This document shows, one piece after another, positions 15,332-23,650 of a stretch of 64,000 nucleotides of DNA (positions are counted from its first letter, which is position 1; every line of letters starts with the position of its first letter). The notes under the pieces were generated by a model. That model was not told the DNA's origin and did no database searches. It was given only the letters and a program-made list of their open reading frames with translations. A program made the position numbers and the translations under genes. The stretch is from an uncultured Clostridia bacterium. GTDB taxonomy: Bacteria; Bacillota; Clostridia; Christensenellales; CAG-138. The stretch spans positions 1 through 64,000 of the forward strand of contig CAKTYT010000003.1 in NCBI GenBank assembly GCA_934633695.1. Reading direction: 5' to 3'.

Positions 15332-16105
15332 GTGAAAATTTATTTTGTAGGAATTGACATAGGCTCAACCTGTACAAAGGCGGTCGTAATGACCGAGACA
15401 AAAGAGATTATAAAAAGTATTTTGCAGCCGACAGGCTGGAGCAGTGTCGATACTGCTGAAAATATACTCTCAAAATTAAATTCAGAGGGTATAACAAGGA
15501 GCGATTCGGTGATCGTTGCAACCGGCTACGGAAGAGTGAGTGTTCCAAATGCTGATAAGTGCGTAACTGAAATAACCTGTCACGCAAGAGGGGCTTCGCA
15601 TATTTACGGCATGGATGAGTTACTTGTTATCGACATTGGCGGTCAAGATACGAAAATAATCAGTGTCGAAGGCGGAACAGTAAATGATTTCATAATGAAT
15701 GATAAATGCTCGGCCGGAACGGGCAGGTTTCTTGAAATTATGTCGAATACACTATCGGTTTCCCCGGAGCAGTTGTGTGTCCTCGCCTCACACGGCGGCG
15801 GTACGAGTATAAGCTCAATGTGTACAGTTTTTGCCGAATCGGAGGTCATAAGTCTAATCGGCAGGGGGGAAAAGCGTGAGAACATTGCCTATGCGGTCGT
15901 AGATTCCATTGTCCGCAAGGTTGCCTCGCAAGCAAATAAAATGCAGCCGTTTCCGGAGTGCATATGCTTGACGGGCGGTCTTTGCGGTTTCCCGTACATT
16001 AGAGCGTCACTGTCAAATGCACTGAAGTACAAGGTCATTGCGAATGAAAGTGCTCGCTATGCAGGAGCGGCGGGGGCAGCACTGATCGCAATGAATCAAA
16101 AATAA
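15332..16105 (+). CDS. 2-hydroxyacyl-CoA dehydratase activase (HgdC/YjiL family)
   Basis: Homodimeric ATPase with a bridging [4Fe-4S] cluster that pumps electrons into the dehydratase-like partner. The 257 aa protein has the ASKHA phosphate loops GIDIGSTCTK near residue 8 and DIGGQDTK near 97, and the two cluster cysteines in NDKCSAGTGR near 127 and SSMCTVFAESEV near 165. Start is GTG at 15332, three bases after the desulfurase. Its partner is the protein at 13039. A strong terminator follows. Confidence 0.92.
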   Translation: MKIYFVGIDIGSTCTKAVVMTETKEIIKSILQPTGWSSVDTAENILSKLNSEGITRSDSVIVATGYGRVSVPNADKCVTEITCHARGASHIYGMDELLVIDIGGQDTKIISVEGGTVNDFIMNDKCSAGTGRFLEIMSNTLSVSPEQLCVLASHGGGTSISSMCTVFAESEVISLIGRGEKRENIAYAVVDSIVRKVASQANKMQPFPECICLTGGLCGFPYIRASLSNALKYKVIANESARYAGAAGAALIAMNQK

Positions 16106-16180
16106 TTTCTGTTTGCTCAGAACTAGATGTACGGCATGAACATAATTTGAATTTAGACGCAATCTTAAAATAAGTCAGTT

Positions 16181-16223
16181 ATGCAGTAACCCCTCGACAG
16201 ATTCGGTCGAGGGGTTACTGCAT
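16181..16223. terminator. Bidirectional intrinsic terminator
   Basis: An 18-base perfect inverted repeat, ATGCAGTAACCCCTCGAC (16181-16198) and its complement at 16206-16223, with a seven-base loop. It separates the convergent activase gene and the 889 aa gene and can stop both. Confidence 0.88.
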
Positions 16224-16264
16224 AAGTTTTATCACCAAGTAGTTTTGCGATGATTACGAGAAAT

Positions 16265-18934
16265 TTAAGGGATATAGTGAAATTCAAAAAGGAGTTCAAG
16301 AGCCTTAAGAATATCGGATATATCAAACGCGTCAGGCGGGTTTTCTAGGCAACTGGATCGATCAGATTTACCGCGAACGTTCACAGTAAACAACTCATCA
16401 GTTGAGCCACCACCAGGTGCTTTGGCAATCTTGAGAGTATAAACTCCATGAGAGAAGCAGCTCCTGTCGTCACCATTGAAGTGGGGAAGAATAAAAGAAT
16501 CATCATTGATCTTGAGATATGGTTTGGCATTATCGCTGTCAAAGTAAGAATGCGAACAGCGGTTCAGGACCTTGTCCCAAAGGTAAATGAACAATCCATA
16601 GTCAACGTAGAAGTTATGATGAAATTTAGTATCACTGCGACTTCCATCTTTAATCTTATCATATTTTTCACGAGAGACGTGGCTTTCGATATGAGAAGCA
16701 AGAGAGGCGTCAGAACAATACAGGTTCTCATAGAACTGCCGATAGAGGTTATTCTTGAAAACGGTATCGGTATCGTTGGCACTACTGAATTCAAGTGACT
16801 CTTTGACCTTATCATAGCAGCTAAGATGTATCTGCTGCAAAAAATAGTCTTCACACAGAGCAATAAAGTCATTGTCAAGATCTTTCTTGATTTCAGTCCA
16901 ACACGTGGTAATAGTTGAGCTAACAGGCTTGCAATCGTTGAAATCAGAATGTATGCATTCTCGTATTTTTTTGACGACGGTTTCATAAAGCCTGCTATAC
17001 GACTCCAATACTTTCACATTTGAAGTGTTTAATAGTTCGGCTTTATCATCATAACCGTGAAGGTCTGTTTTTTCAAGAAAAATATCAACAATATTGGCCC
17101 CGCATTCTTTTAAAGAGTTACCAATAAGGAGCAATTTTGAATAGAAGTCTAAGCTTTTTTCAAATGCACTTTTTACATAGTCACAGGCTGATTTTGAAAA
17201 ATCAGTAAGTTGAAGCTTTGACAAAACGCTTGACGAACTAGGGGAGATGTTATCGATAGTGTCAGATCCAATAACATCCTTCAAATACCTTTCAAGTATC
17301 TTAACTTTCACAACAACGGGGTTGGAGGAGGCGAAGAAATCGACCAAAACCGTATCGGCAGACCCCTGATAGGAACAACGTCGCTTCAAGTCACGAATGC
17401 CAGCCGCTCTGACCTTGCCGAATGAAGTGCTGAACGGCATGGCATTGAGCAAAGCATTGCAGTCGAAAGTCATATCGTAAAGGGGAAAGGTGGTGCAAGA
17501 GTCTTCATCGCTTCGTTTGACTTCTAGTTTGCTCACGCCGACTTCAGTGCAGCCTATGACGTTTATGATTCTCCTGTTTACAAACGGACTTGTGTCATAC
17601 ATTTCCACTTTTTCATTTGAATTGCCACAGCAACAGGAATACACCTTCTCGTAGGGAGGCTTGTTATCTGTACCGAACTTGCGAAGGACCGGAGTTTTGC
17701 ATTTATTGCAGATAAAGATGTTGCTCTTATCCGTGATTTCAAAATAAACGCGATCCCATTCCTGTAGGTCGTCGCATAGCCGAAAGAGATGGGAGAGGGG
17801 TTCTTTGTAGAAATCGCTGCGTCGCAGCTCACAAGGATCTTTCGGCTTGCATACTTCGTAAATATTTGTGTGATTGTAGATGACTAGTGCCGCAAGCTCA
17901 ATTGCACAACGCTGCAAGGTAGTCAAGTTTGTCCCATTTTGGCGGAAGTACAAGAGGAGAAGTATGGCAGAGTAAACACCGTGCTCCCCATCCTCCTTTC
18001 TAAGACGAGTTTCAATTTTCGAACTATCTTTTACGATGGAAAAGAGAAGGCTATCGTGCAGAGTGGCCTTGATTTCGTCAAAATCACTCGTGAAGCTTGC
18101 GAAAAGGCGGTTGAAGGGCAGGTTTTTATTCATTGTGACTCCGACGCGACGTAGATAAGTTATTGGATAACCGATGTCGTGCAGCAGCGAAGCAATGATG
18201 GAGGCAGAGTAGATTACATAGTGAAACATAATCTCACTCATTTCTCTGCGATGTTGAGAGACATTTTTTATGCAATTAACAAAACAACTAGAATTACACT
18301 TCGCTTTGCCGTTAATGCAAAGCATTTTGCCATATAACTCGCCGTCAACGTAGTTGAGTGTCAGCAACTCGCGGTTGATGCAATCGAAAATGAAGGTTCC
18401 GATTTCATTTTCAGGATTGCAATAAGTTTCTTTACACTTATCGTAGTAGTCGAAATCGTCGAGCATGGAAAACATCTCATAAAGGTTACGAATTTGGTGG
18501 ACATAGTGATCGCGGTAGTAGCGGCTATCGCCCTTTTCATAGTTGATCTCAAGATGCATTCCCCATTCGAACTCGAAGTATCGAGGTGAAAAAAAGTCGC
18601 AAAGACCGGGAATACCAGTGTATTCGTAGATAAACTTGTCTCTAACGAGGTCGATCATTTCAAGATATGCATCGTTATAGTTAAAGCTATCGTTATAGAC
18701 TTGCTTTATTCCCTGAGCGGCGTAAACGCTTTCATTCGTGCTGAGAGAATGGGATGAGCGTCCGTGAAGCTGTGAGTCGAGGAGCTGATTGAAGCGATTC
18801 AGCTTAGAGCGATCCAGCGCAGAAAGTGTAGTACTACTGTTAAAAACCTTAAGGTACTTGTGCTCAAAAGGGGCAAAGCTCCGGAGAAATTGCAGACAGT
18901 TTTCTTTGTTCCAGTATGTTTTTTCAGTCGTCAT
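16265..18934 (-). CDS. HD-domain phosphohydrolase-like protein, 889 aa, with cysteine cluster
   Basis: A large protein of unknown role. HD-superfamily residues are all visible in order: RDHYVHQIRN (His146), SLLHDIGYP (His252-Asp253), GEHGVYSA (His318), IYNHTN (His355) and LCDDLQEWDR (Asp near 388-389), so the metal site should be intact. A cysteine cluster follows (CNKC near 409, CCC near 434) and could be a zinc ribbon; another cysteine-rich patch is near 206-221. The C-terminal half, about 440 residues, is unrecognised. ATG at 18934 has GGAGG eight bases upstream and overlaps the ATPase gene by eleven bases, implying translational coupling. Typical stand-alone HD hydrolases are far shorter. 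Last gene of the cassette; substrate unknown. Confidence 0.8.
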   Translation of the reverse strand: MTTEKTYWNKENCLQFLRSFAPFEHKYLKVFNSSTTLSALDRSKLNRFNQLLDSQLHGRSSHSLSTNESVYAAQGIKQVYNDSFNYNDAYLEMIDLVRDKFIYEYTGIPGLCDFFSPRYFEFEWGMHLEINYEKGDSRYYRDHYVHQIRNLYEMFSMLDDFDYYDKCKETYCNPENEIGTFIFDCINRELLTLNYVDGELYGKMLCINGKAKCNSSCFVNCIKNVSQHRREMSEIMFHYVIYSASIIASLLHDIGYPITYLRRVGVTMNKNLPFNRLFASFTSDFDEIKATLHDSLLFSIVKDSSKIETRLRKEDGEHGVYSAILLLLYFRQNGTNLTTLQRCAIELAALVIYNHTNIYEVCKPKDPCELRRSDFYKEPLSHLFRLCDDLQEWDRVYFEITDKSNIFICNKCKTPVLRKFGTDNKPPYEKVYSCCCGNSNEKVEMYDTSPFVNRRIINVIGCTEVGVSKLEVKRSDEDSCTTFPLYDMTFDCNALLNAMPFSTSFGKVRAAGIRDLKRRCSYQGSADTVLVDFFASSNPVVVKVKILERYLKDVIGSDTIDNISPSSSSVLSKLQLTDFSKSACDYVKSAFEKSLDFYSKLLLIGNSLKECGANIVDIFLEKTDLHGYDDKAELLNTSNVKVLESYSRLYETVVKKIRECIHSDFNDCKPVSSTITTCWTEIKKDLDNDFIALCEDYFLQQIHLSCYDKVKESLEFSSANDTDTVFKNNLYRQFYENLYCSDASLASHIESHVSREKYDKIKDGSRSDTKFHHNFYVDYGLFIYLWDKVLNRCSHSYFDSDNAKPYLKINDDSFILPHFNGDDRSCFSHGVYTLKIAKAPGGGSTDELFTVNVRGKSDRSSCLENPPDAFDISDILKALELLFEFHYIP

Positions 18935-20018
18935 ACTTGTCCTCCGGTTGTAGTTTTTTGATTATAGTAGCATCTTTGAAGACTACGGCGTGATTGCCGC
19001 TGTCACGAACAAAATTGTAATAGGGAGCGTCTTTTTCAATGACGTAATAGGAGAGACGGTTAAGCTCAAGTTTGGCTTCTGTATATTCACCTTTAATCAG
19101 CTCGGATACTTCCTTAATGAAATCCGCCCTATCTTTGCATGTTATCGGTTTTGTACCGCCAGTGCCCTTGCCTGTACCGCTAGTGCCCTCGCCTGTACCG
19201 CTAGTGCCCTCGCCTGTACCGCTATTGACATTGTCTGTATCGCTATTGACATTGTTGAAAACAAAGCAGACTTCGCACGGCGTGGACTTTCTCATAAGGT
19301 GGAGATGCTGCTCAATTGCAGCCTTTGCGGACGAGCGAATGTGACTTTTATCAGAGCCTGCAACGTAGTAGACATGAAGCCGATGCTTGGAATCGTTATC
19401 TGAGACGAAATCGGTTGCACAATCCATTAGATGGGAGGAGAATGTGTCCGATCCCGGGGGCATATCTATAACGATGTCATCGTATTCATGAGAGGCAGCA
19501 AGTCTAAGCAGTGTTTTCATCTTTGCAACATAGAGACCGAGCCCGATTGCAGAGGTGCCGGAGCTTTGATACATATTTTCAAAGACTGCACGGCCCTTGT
19601 TGGTGGGATCGGCGAAGATGAAGTCGAGAGAAGAACGAATGGAAGCCTTATCTCTAAGGTCTTTATATTCCTTAGCGTTGAACACCTTTCCTGCTATTAT
19701 GATGTCTTTGAAATTACTGATATATCCGCGGTAGGGATGCATGTACGAGTTAAGTGTGTGAGGGGAATCTTTTATGAAAACATCATAATCTTTATCAAAG
19801 CAAACGCAGGTGTGAATATCAGGATTCAGTACTTTATCGAGATTTCCTGCCTCCTTATGCATCATCATACTCATCGTTTCCGAAGCATGGACATCGGCAT
19901 CGATATAAAGGACTTTTTTTTCATCTTTTTCACCGACGCTTAGGTACACTGACTTATGAAGTGCAAAGCATGTTTTACCGCTGCCGCCTTTTACGGAGCG
20001 GACGACGTGAATGTTCAT
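18924..20018 (-). CDS. ParA/MinD-family ATPase with internal tandem repeats
   Basis: The 364 aa protein begins MNIHVVRSVKGGSGKTC, a deviant Walker A with the signature lysine (residues 10-16), followed by YIDADVHASETMS (A') near 41 and DDIVIDMPPGSDTFS (Walker B) in the middle, the set of SIMIBI/ParA ATPases that cycle as dimers on a surface or partner. Between about residues 255 and 289 a low-complexity stretch of seven-residue units rich in G, T, S and E is encoded by a 21-bp repeat. ATG at 20018 has GGAGG upstream; the longer frame to 20153 lies in the preceding gene. No ParB-like partner is nearby; the partners are the two unusual neighbours. Confidence 0.8.
   Translation of the reverse strand: MNIHVVRSVKGGSGKTCFALHKSVYLSVGEKDEKKVLYIDADVHASETMSMMMHKEAGNLDKVLNPDIHTCVCFDKDYDVFIKDSPHTLNSYMHPYRGYISNFKDIIIAGKVFNAKEYKDLRDKASIRSSLDFIFADPTNKGRAVFENMYQSSGTSAIGLGLYVAKMKTLLRLAASHEYDDIVIDMPPGSDTFSSHLMDCATDFVSDNDSKHRLHVYYVAGSDKSHIRSSAKAAIEQHLHLMRKSTPCEVCFVFNNVNSDTDNVNSGTGEGTSGTGEGTSGTGKGTGGTKPITCKDRADFIKEVSELIKGEYTEAKLELNRLSYYVIEKDAPYYNFVRDSGNHAVVFKDATIIKKLQPEDKYDD
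19151..19255 (-). repeat. 21-bp tandem repeat, five units, in coding sequence
   Basis: Five contiguous 21-base units; units 2 and 3 (19172-19192 and 19193-19213) are identical and the others differ at a few bases. They keep frame and encode seven-residue units such as EGTSGTG and NVNSGTG. Because 21 is a multiple of three, copy number can change without loss of the protein. Confidence 0.92.
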
Positions 20019-20058
20019 TGAAAATTCCTCCAATGTGATATTTAATTTTATTTGCACA

Positions 20059-20074
20059 GCCGCACCGGTGCGGC
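20059..20074. promoter_or_regulatory. 16-bp GC palindrome between cassette genes 1 and 2
   Basis: GCCGCACCGGTGCGGC is a perfect palindrome in the 70-base gap between the 728 aa gene and the ATPase gene, and contrasts with the AT-rich bases around it. In RNA it would form a stable hairpin, about 40 bases ahead of the ATPase start. No T-run follows on the minus strand, so it looks like a processing, stabilising or protein-binding site more than a terminator. Confidence 0.6.
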
Positions 20075-20088
20075 ACGGCTGCGAAAAA

Positions 20089-22266
20089 CTAATACTTTTG
20101 TGAACACCTAAATAATGCACAGTTGGTGAAGCCAAATGATTTGCAAACTTCACCCAAGTGGTCGAGAAGGTTAGAACCGTTGAGTTTCTCCAATTTAGTC
20201 TTATCTATTGCTGATTGCAGAATATCCTCAGCAAAGTAATATTCTCTTCGGTTGGTACGATTGATTTCGTCAATTGCATCGAAAAATGCAAGGTTTTCTA
20301 ACTGACGCTGACGGTAGGCACTTGTGTCTTCGTCGGCTCTCTTTTGATGGGGTAAGCAGTCTTGATAGACAAAATCCAAAGAAGGATTATAAAAAGACTC
20401 GGCATGCAAGACGTATGCGAACATCAAATCTTCTAAAGTGAAGCTGTCGGCGAGAATGGCGTTGATGATGATTTCACGCGTATAAGAGCTGGAACACTCT
20501 GTGTTATGTACGAAGGCTAGGTCAATCATCCCCTTAACCAAGGCTTCGATGTACCGGCTATACATGTCATTTCGCATGTTCTTTTTACCGTAACAAATAC
20601 TGTAATCAACCTTGCGAGTTTCTCCATCCATTTTTGAGTAATCAAAAACGAGCGATACATCCTGTGAATAATGGACAAAATCAAGATCGCAGGAAGCATC
20701 GGTGAATGCTTCCGGAAGAAAGAATTCGCCGAGACTCGAACCACAGGACAGTGCGGTAATGAATCCTTTGGAAAAGTAGTTGTCCCCGAGGGACTTAATG
20801 AGCTTCCACATGCGAACACAGACACGCCTGCCGCTTGCGGTCGTTTCAAAGAGGACTTTTCTTCTTCCCTCGGAGTCATACCCCAAATCTTTTTTTTGGG
20901 GCAGTCCATAGGTTTGAACTTCAACGGCATTATAAAATTCACCCTTGCAAAGATTCTTTTGACTGTTTTGAACATACAGCTCGGGATCCCTGTCTCTTGA
21001 CAGGTAGAGATACAATTCAGCAGGTGAATCTCCACAGATTTTTTCCCATCTATCTGTAAAGAAAATGGAATATAGCCTTGAATCAAAACAAAACGAATGA
21101 CGTTTGCCGTAAAAGTTTGTTTCAATCCACTGAATGTAGCGGTGATACAGCTGTTCAAAAGAACTGAAACTTATGGAGTCCAGTCCGTCACGATTCTTTT
21201 TGTAATTAATGTATTCAAGCTGATCCTTTAAAGCCGCAAAGGGAGTTTGGTCGTAAATCTCATAATAGCGTATCGTATCCGTGTAGAAACAACCCATGTC
21301 GAGAAGACAGACTATTTGGTATTTATTACAAAGCAGCTTCCAATCTGCTATATTGTAAATATTATAGCAAGCATCATCCTCGTCCGAAAAAATTAGGGAA
21401 CATGACGTCATCTCCTTCAACCTAAGTGATACCACGGAAACATGCTTTCCACCGCCTTTTTTTTCAAAATACTCTTCAATATGGTATTTTACTCTTTTAC
21501 TGGTTTGCGATGAATCACTGAAAGCACCGATAGCGGCTATTGTAACATTAGTCGTGTCATAATCATGAAAATAATGATCAACCTTTTCCAAGAGCCTTAT
21601 GCTGTCAATTGAACTAAATGATAGCACTTGATTGAATGGCACAGCGACATCATTATCATCTTCGGTAAAGGCAGATTTTGCACGGACGAAACGCTCCCCC
21701 ATAAACGTATATTGCGAGAGACTGCTTATGATAGTGCGTTGGACAAAGCATTCGGCGGTAATCAGGAAGCGTGCAGGAATAGTGGAAGGTTCAGCATTGT
21801 CTCCATAAAGCAATTGCTTAAAGGATTCTCTGCTATATTTTTGGCTGTAATCAACGCGAAGAAACTCTGCAAGCTGCGGCAAATACTCACTCTGCAGTCT
21901 TGAAGCAATTATTCTATTGATTATTCCATCGGACTTAATCTGCAAAAAGTCACCAAAAGAATTCCTGACGATAGGAAATTCGTTGCAATCATTTGAATTA
22001 GAATGAAAGTTGTTCAAGTACTCCAGAAATTGTTGCTCTCCCCAGCGAAGTTTGCGATAAGCATTTCCTGCATATTCACGGAAAAGGAGGTACATCTCGT
22101 CACACAGAACATGGAAGATGCGGTCTTTACCTGTATAATCATGATGCTGCAAAATATTACGGCAGCATTTTGGGCTGGCTCCCAACAATTTATCTACAAA
22201 CTCATTTAAAAAGTCTGCAATTCGGTAACTTACACTTACGGGTGTACCGAGACCTGCCTTCGTCAA
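20089..22266 (-). CDS. Orphan protein of 725 aa, first gene of cassette
   Basis: I do not recognise the family. The start is taken as TTG at 22266, with AGAGGTG six bases upstream; GTG at 22275 (728 aa) is the in-frame alternative but overlaps that site. No signal peptide, membrane segment or P-loop is seen. Residues around 240-330 alternate strand and helix (VTIAAIGAFSDSSQTSK, VSVVSLRLKE, IVCLLDMGCFYTD), like a Rossmann-type core. The C-terminal third has acidic/aromatic pairs (CDLDFVHY, VFDYSKMDG, KVDYSICYG) and ends in helices. It is rich in Tyr, Asp and Cys. Followed after 70 bases by a ParA-type ATPase and then the HD protein, all on one strand. Confidence 0.7.
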   Translation of the reverse strand: MTKAGLGTPVSVSYRIADFLNEFVDKLLGASPKCCRNILQHHDYTGKDRIFHVLCDEMYLLFREYAGNAYRKLRWGEQQFLEYLNNFHSNSNDCNEFPIVRNSFGDFLQIKSDGIINRIIASRLQSEYLPQLAEFLRVDYSQKYSRESFKQLLYGDNAEPSTIPARFLITAECFVQRTIISSLSQYTFMGERFVRAKSAFTEDDNDVAVPFNQVLSFSSIDSIRLLEKVDHYFHDYDTTNVTIAAIGAFSDSSQTSKRVKYHIEEYFEKKGGGKHVSVVSLRLKEMTSCSLIFSDEDDACYNIYNIADWKLLCNKYQIVCLLDMGCFYTDTIRYYEIYDQTPFAALKDQLEYINYKKNRDGLDSISFSSFEQLYHRYIQWIETNFYGKRHSFCFDSRLYSIFFTDRWEKICGDSPAELYLYLSRDRDPELYVQNSQKNLCKGEFYNAVEVQTYGLPQKKDLGYDSEGRRKVLFETTASGRRVCVRMWKLIKSLGDNYFSKGFITALSCGSSLGEFFLPEAFTDASCDLDFVHYSQDVSLVFDYSKMDGETRKVDYSICYGKKNMRNDMYSRYIEALVKGMIDLAFVHNTECSSSYTREIIINAILADSFTLEDLMFAYVLHAESFYNPSLDFVYQDCLPHQKRADEDTSAYRQRQLENLAFFDAIDEINRTNRREYYFAEDILQSAIDKTKLEKLNGSNLLDHLGEVCKSFGFTNCALFRCSQKY

Positions 22267-22285
22267 AAATAACACCTCTTTTCAA

Positions 22286-22339
22286 ATACATTATACGTAA
22301 CAACCCGAAGGAGGAAACATAGTCACAGGTATAATGTAT
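22286..22339. promoter_or_regulatory. Inverted repeat containing -10 boxes upstream of the cassette
   Basis: ATACATTATAC (22286-22296) and GTATAATGTAT (22329-22339) are perfect complements, 32 bases apart. Each arm contains TATAAT, one facing the cassette on the minus strand and one facing away. The near arm lies 20-30 bases before the first gene's start, where its promoter -10 would be; no good -35 is seen. It could be a paired operator, a divergent promoter or a hairpin. Confidence 0.5.
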
Positions 22340-22427
22340 TCAGGAATGCAAAAAACAGTTATAAAATGCACAACCATTTAAGCAATTATACCACACTCCA
22401 ATGTGTTTGTCAACGTCTCATTCTCTA

Positions 22428-23645
22428 TTATTTCACTTTCTTCCTCAAAATATCTCCCGGTTTAAGCGGTTCATCGCAACTGATAAACAATTTTTGACAT
22501 GGATGCGGGGCGGAAGTCTGTTGTTCATTGTTTTCATCGACAATGCTCATGACAGTAAAAGAGCGAGTTACGTCTTTGGGTGAGAGTATGCGGAGTTCAT
22601 CACCAACGAAGAAACGGTTACGCTGCTCGACGAAAGCTGTTTTAGTATCGGAATTATAATCGAGAACGACAGCGGAAATTTGATAGTCCTGAATATAACC
22701 GCCGGATTCGGGAGCCATGAGTGCCGATTTTGTTCCCATTGCATCATTATCAAGCATAAAGCCGGTCGTGTAGGGACGGTGACTGACCTGCTCAAGTTCT
22801 CTGCGAACAATGTCCATGTCACAGCCGTCGAGAGCCATTCGATAAGCGTTTACAACGGTCGCAACGTAGAGGATGGATTTCATTCTGCCCTCAATTTTCA
22901 GGCTTACTATGCCCGAATCTATAATTTCGTCAAGGTGAGATACCATACACATGTCTCTTGAGTTGAGTATGAAGCTGCCGCTGCGTTCGGAAACAACGGT
23001 AAAGAATTCACCGTCCTTACCGCGTTCACGGACCTCATAGGACCATCTGCACGGCTGAACGCACTCACCCTTGTTGCTGTCCCTGCCGGCAATGTAGTTG
23101 CTGAGCAAACATCTACCCGAATAGCTTACGCACATCGCACCATGAACGAAAGCTTCAAGCTCAAGTGAGTCGGGAAGCTTTGCACGCATCGCTTTGATTT
23201 GACTGAGCGTCAGCTCACGGGCAAGGACGATCCTTTCGATTCCCTGTTCATGCCAAAACAGTGCTGCTTCGGAATTGAGCGTATTTGCTTGAGTGCTGAG
23301 GTGAAGAGGCAGGGAGGGAGCGACTCTCTTCGCAGTCCTTATGACTGAGGGGTCATTGATTATCAGTGCATCGACGCCGGCCTCGTCCAATGCTCTTATT
23401 GTTTCCGGAAGACCGGGCAGGTCTTCATCACGCATAAATGCGTTTACGGTGACATAAACCTTGACATTGCGGTCGTGAGCGTACTGCACGGCTGCACTGA
23501 CTTCCTCGAGAGTGAAGTTGTCAGCAAGATTGCGCAAGGAAAATGCTGTTGTGCCGATATAAACTGCATCAGCACCGAAATGTATGGCCGTTATAAGTCT
23601 TTCCATATTGCCTGCCGGAGCAAGCAGTTCAACTTTTGAATGCAT
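22428..23645 (-). CDS. U32 family peptidase (prephenate-dependent tRNA hydroxylase type)
   Basis: The 405 aa protein begins KVELLAPAGNMERL and carries the U32 signature ELEAFVHGAMCVSYSGRC near residues 165-182 plus CVQPCRW near 203, cysteines that bind iron-sulfur in this family. Members such as TrhP of Bacillus hydroxylate wobble uridine in tRNA; others are annotated collagenase-like. ATG at 23645 has AAAGGAT upstream. It ends a long co-directional run and lies just upstream of the three-gene cassette, with no clear terminator between. Confidence 0.88.
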   Translation of the reverse strand: MHSKVELLAPAGNMERLITAIHFGADAVYIGTTAFSLRNLADNFTLEEVSAAVQYAHDRNVKVYVTVNAFMRDEDLPGLPETIRALDEAGVDALIINDPSVIRTAKRVAPSLPLHLSTQANTLNSEAALFWHEQGIERIVLARELTLSQIKAMRAKLPDSLELEAFVHGAMCVSYSGRCLLSNYIAGRDSNKGECVQPCRWSYEVRERGKDGEFFTVVSERSGSFILNSRDMCMVSHLDEIIDSGIVSLKIEGRMKSILYVATVVNAYRMALDGCDMDIVRRELEQVSHRPYTTGFMLDNDAMGTKSALMAPESGGYIQDYQISAVVLDYNSDTKTAFVEQRNRFFVGDELRILSPKDVTRSFTVMSIVDENNEQQTSAPHPCQKLFISCDEPLKPGDILRKKVK

Positions 23646-23650
23646 AGAGT

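Noticed and set aside
16181..16223. Long inverted repeat as a transposon end or attachment site
   Set aside because: A single hairpin with T-rich flanks between convergent genes; no matching copy at the other side of the cassette.
19151..19255. Repeat as a possible CRISPR array
   Set aside because: Units are contiguous 21-mers with no spacers and lie in frame inside a gene.
22276..22427. Transposon ends or direct repeats bordering the three-gene cassette
   Set aside because: No terminal repeat shared with the 16224-16264 side and no transposase or integrase in the cassette.
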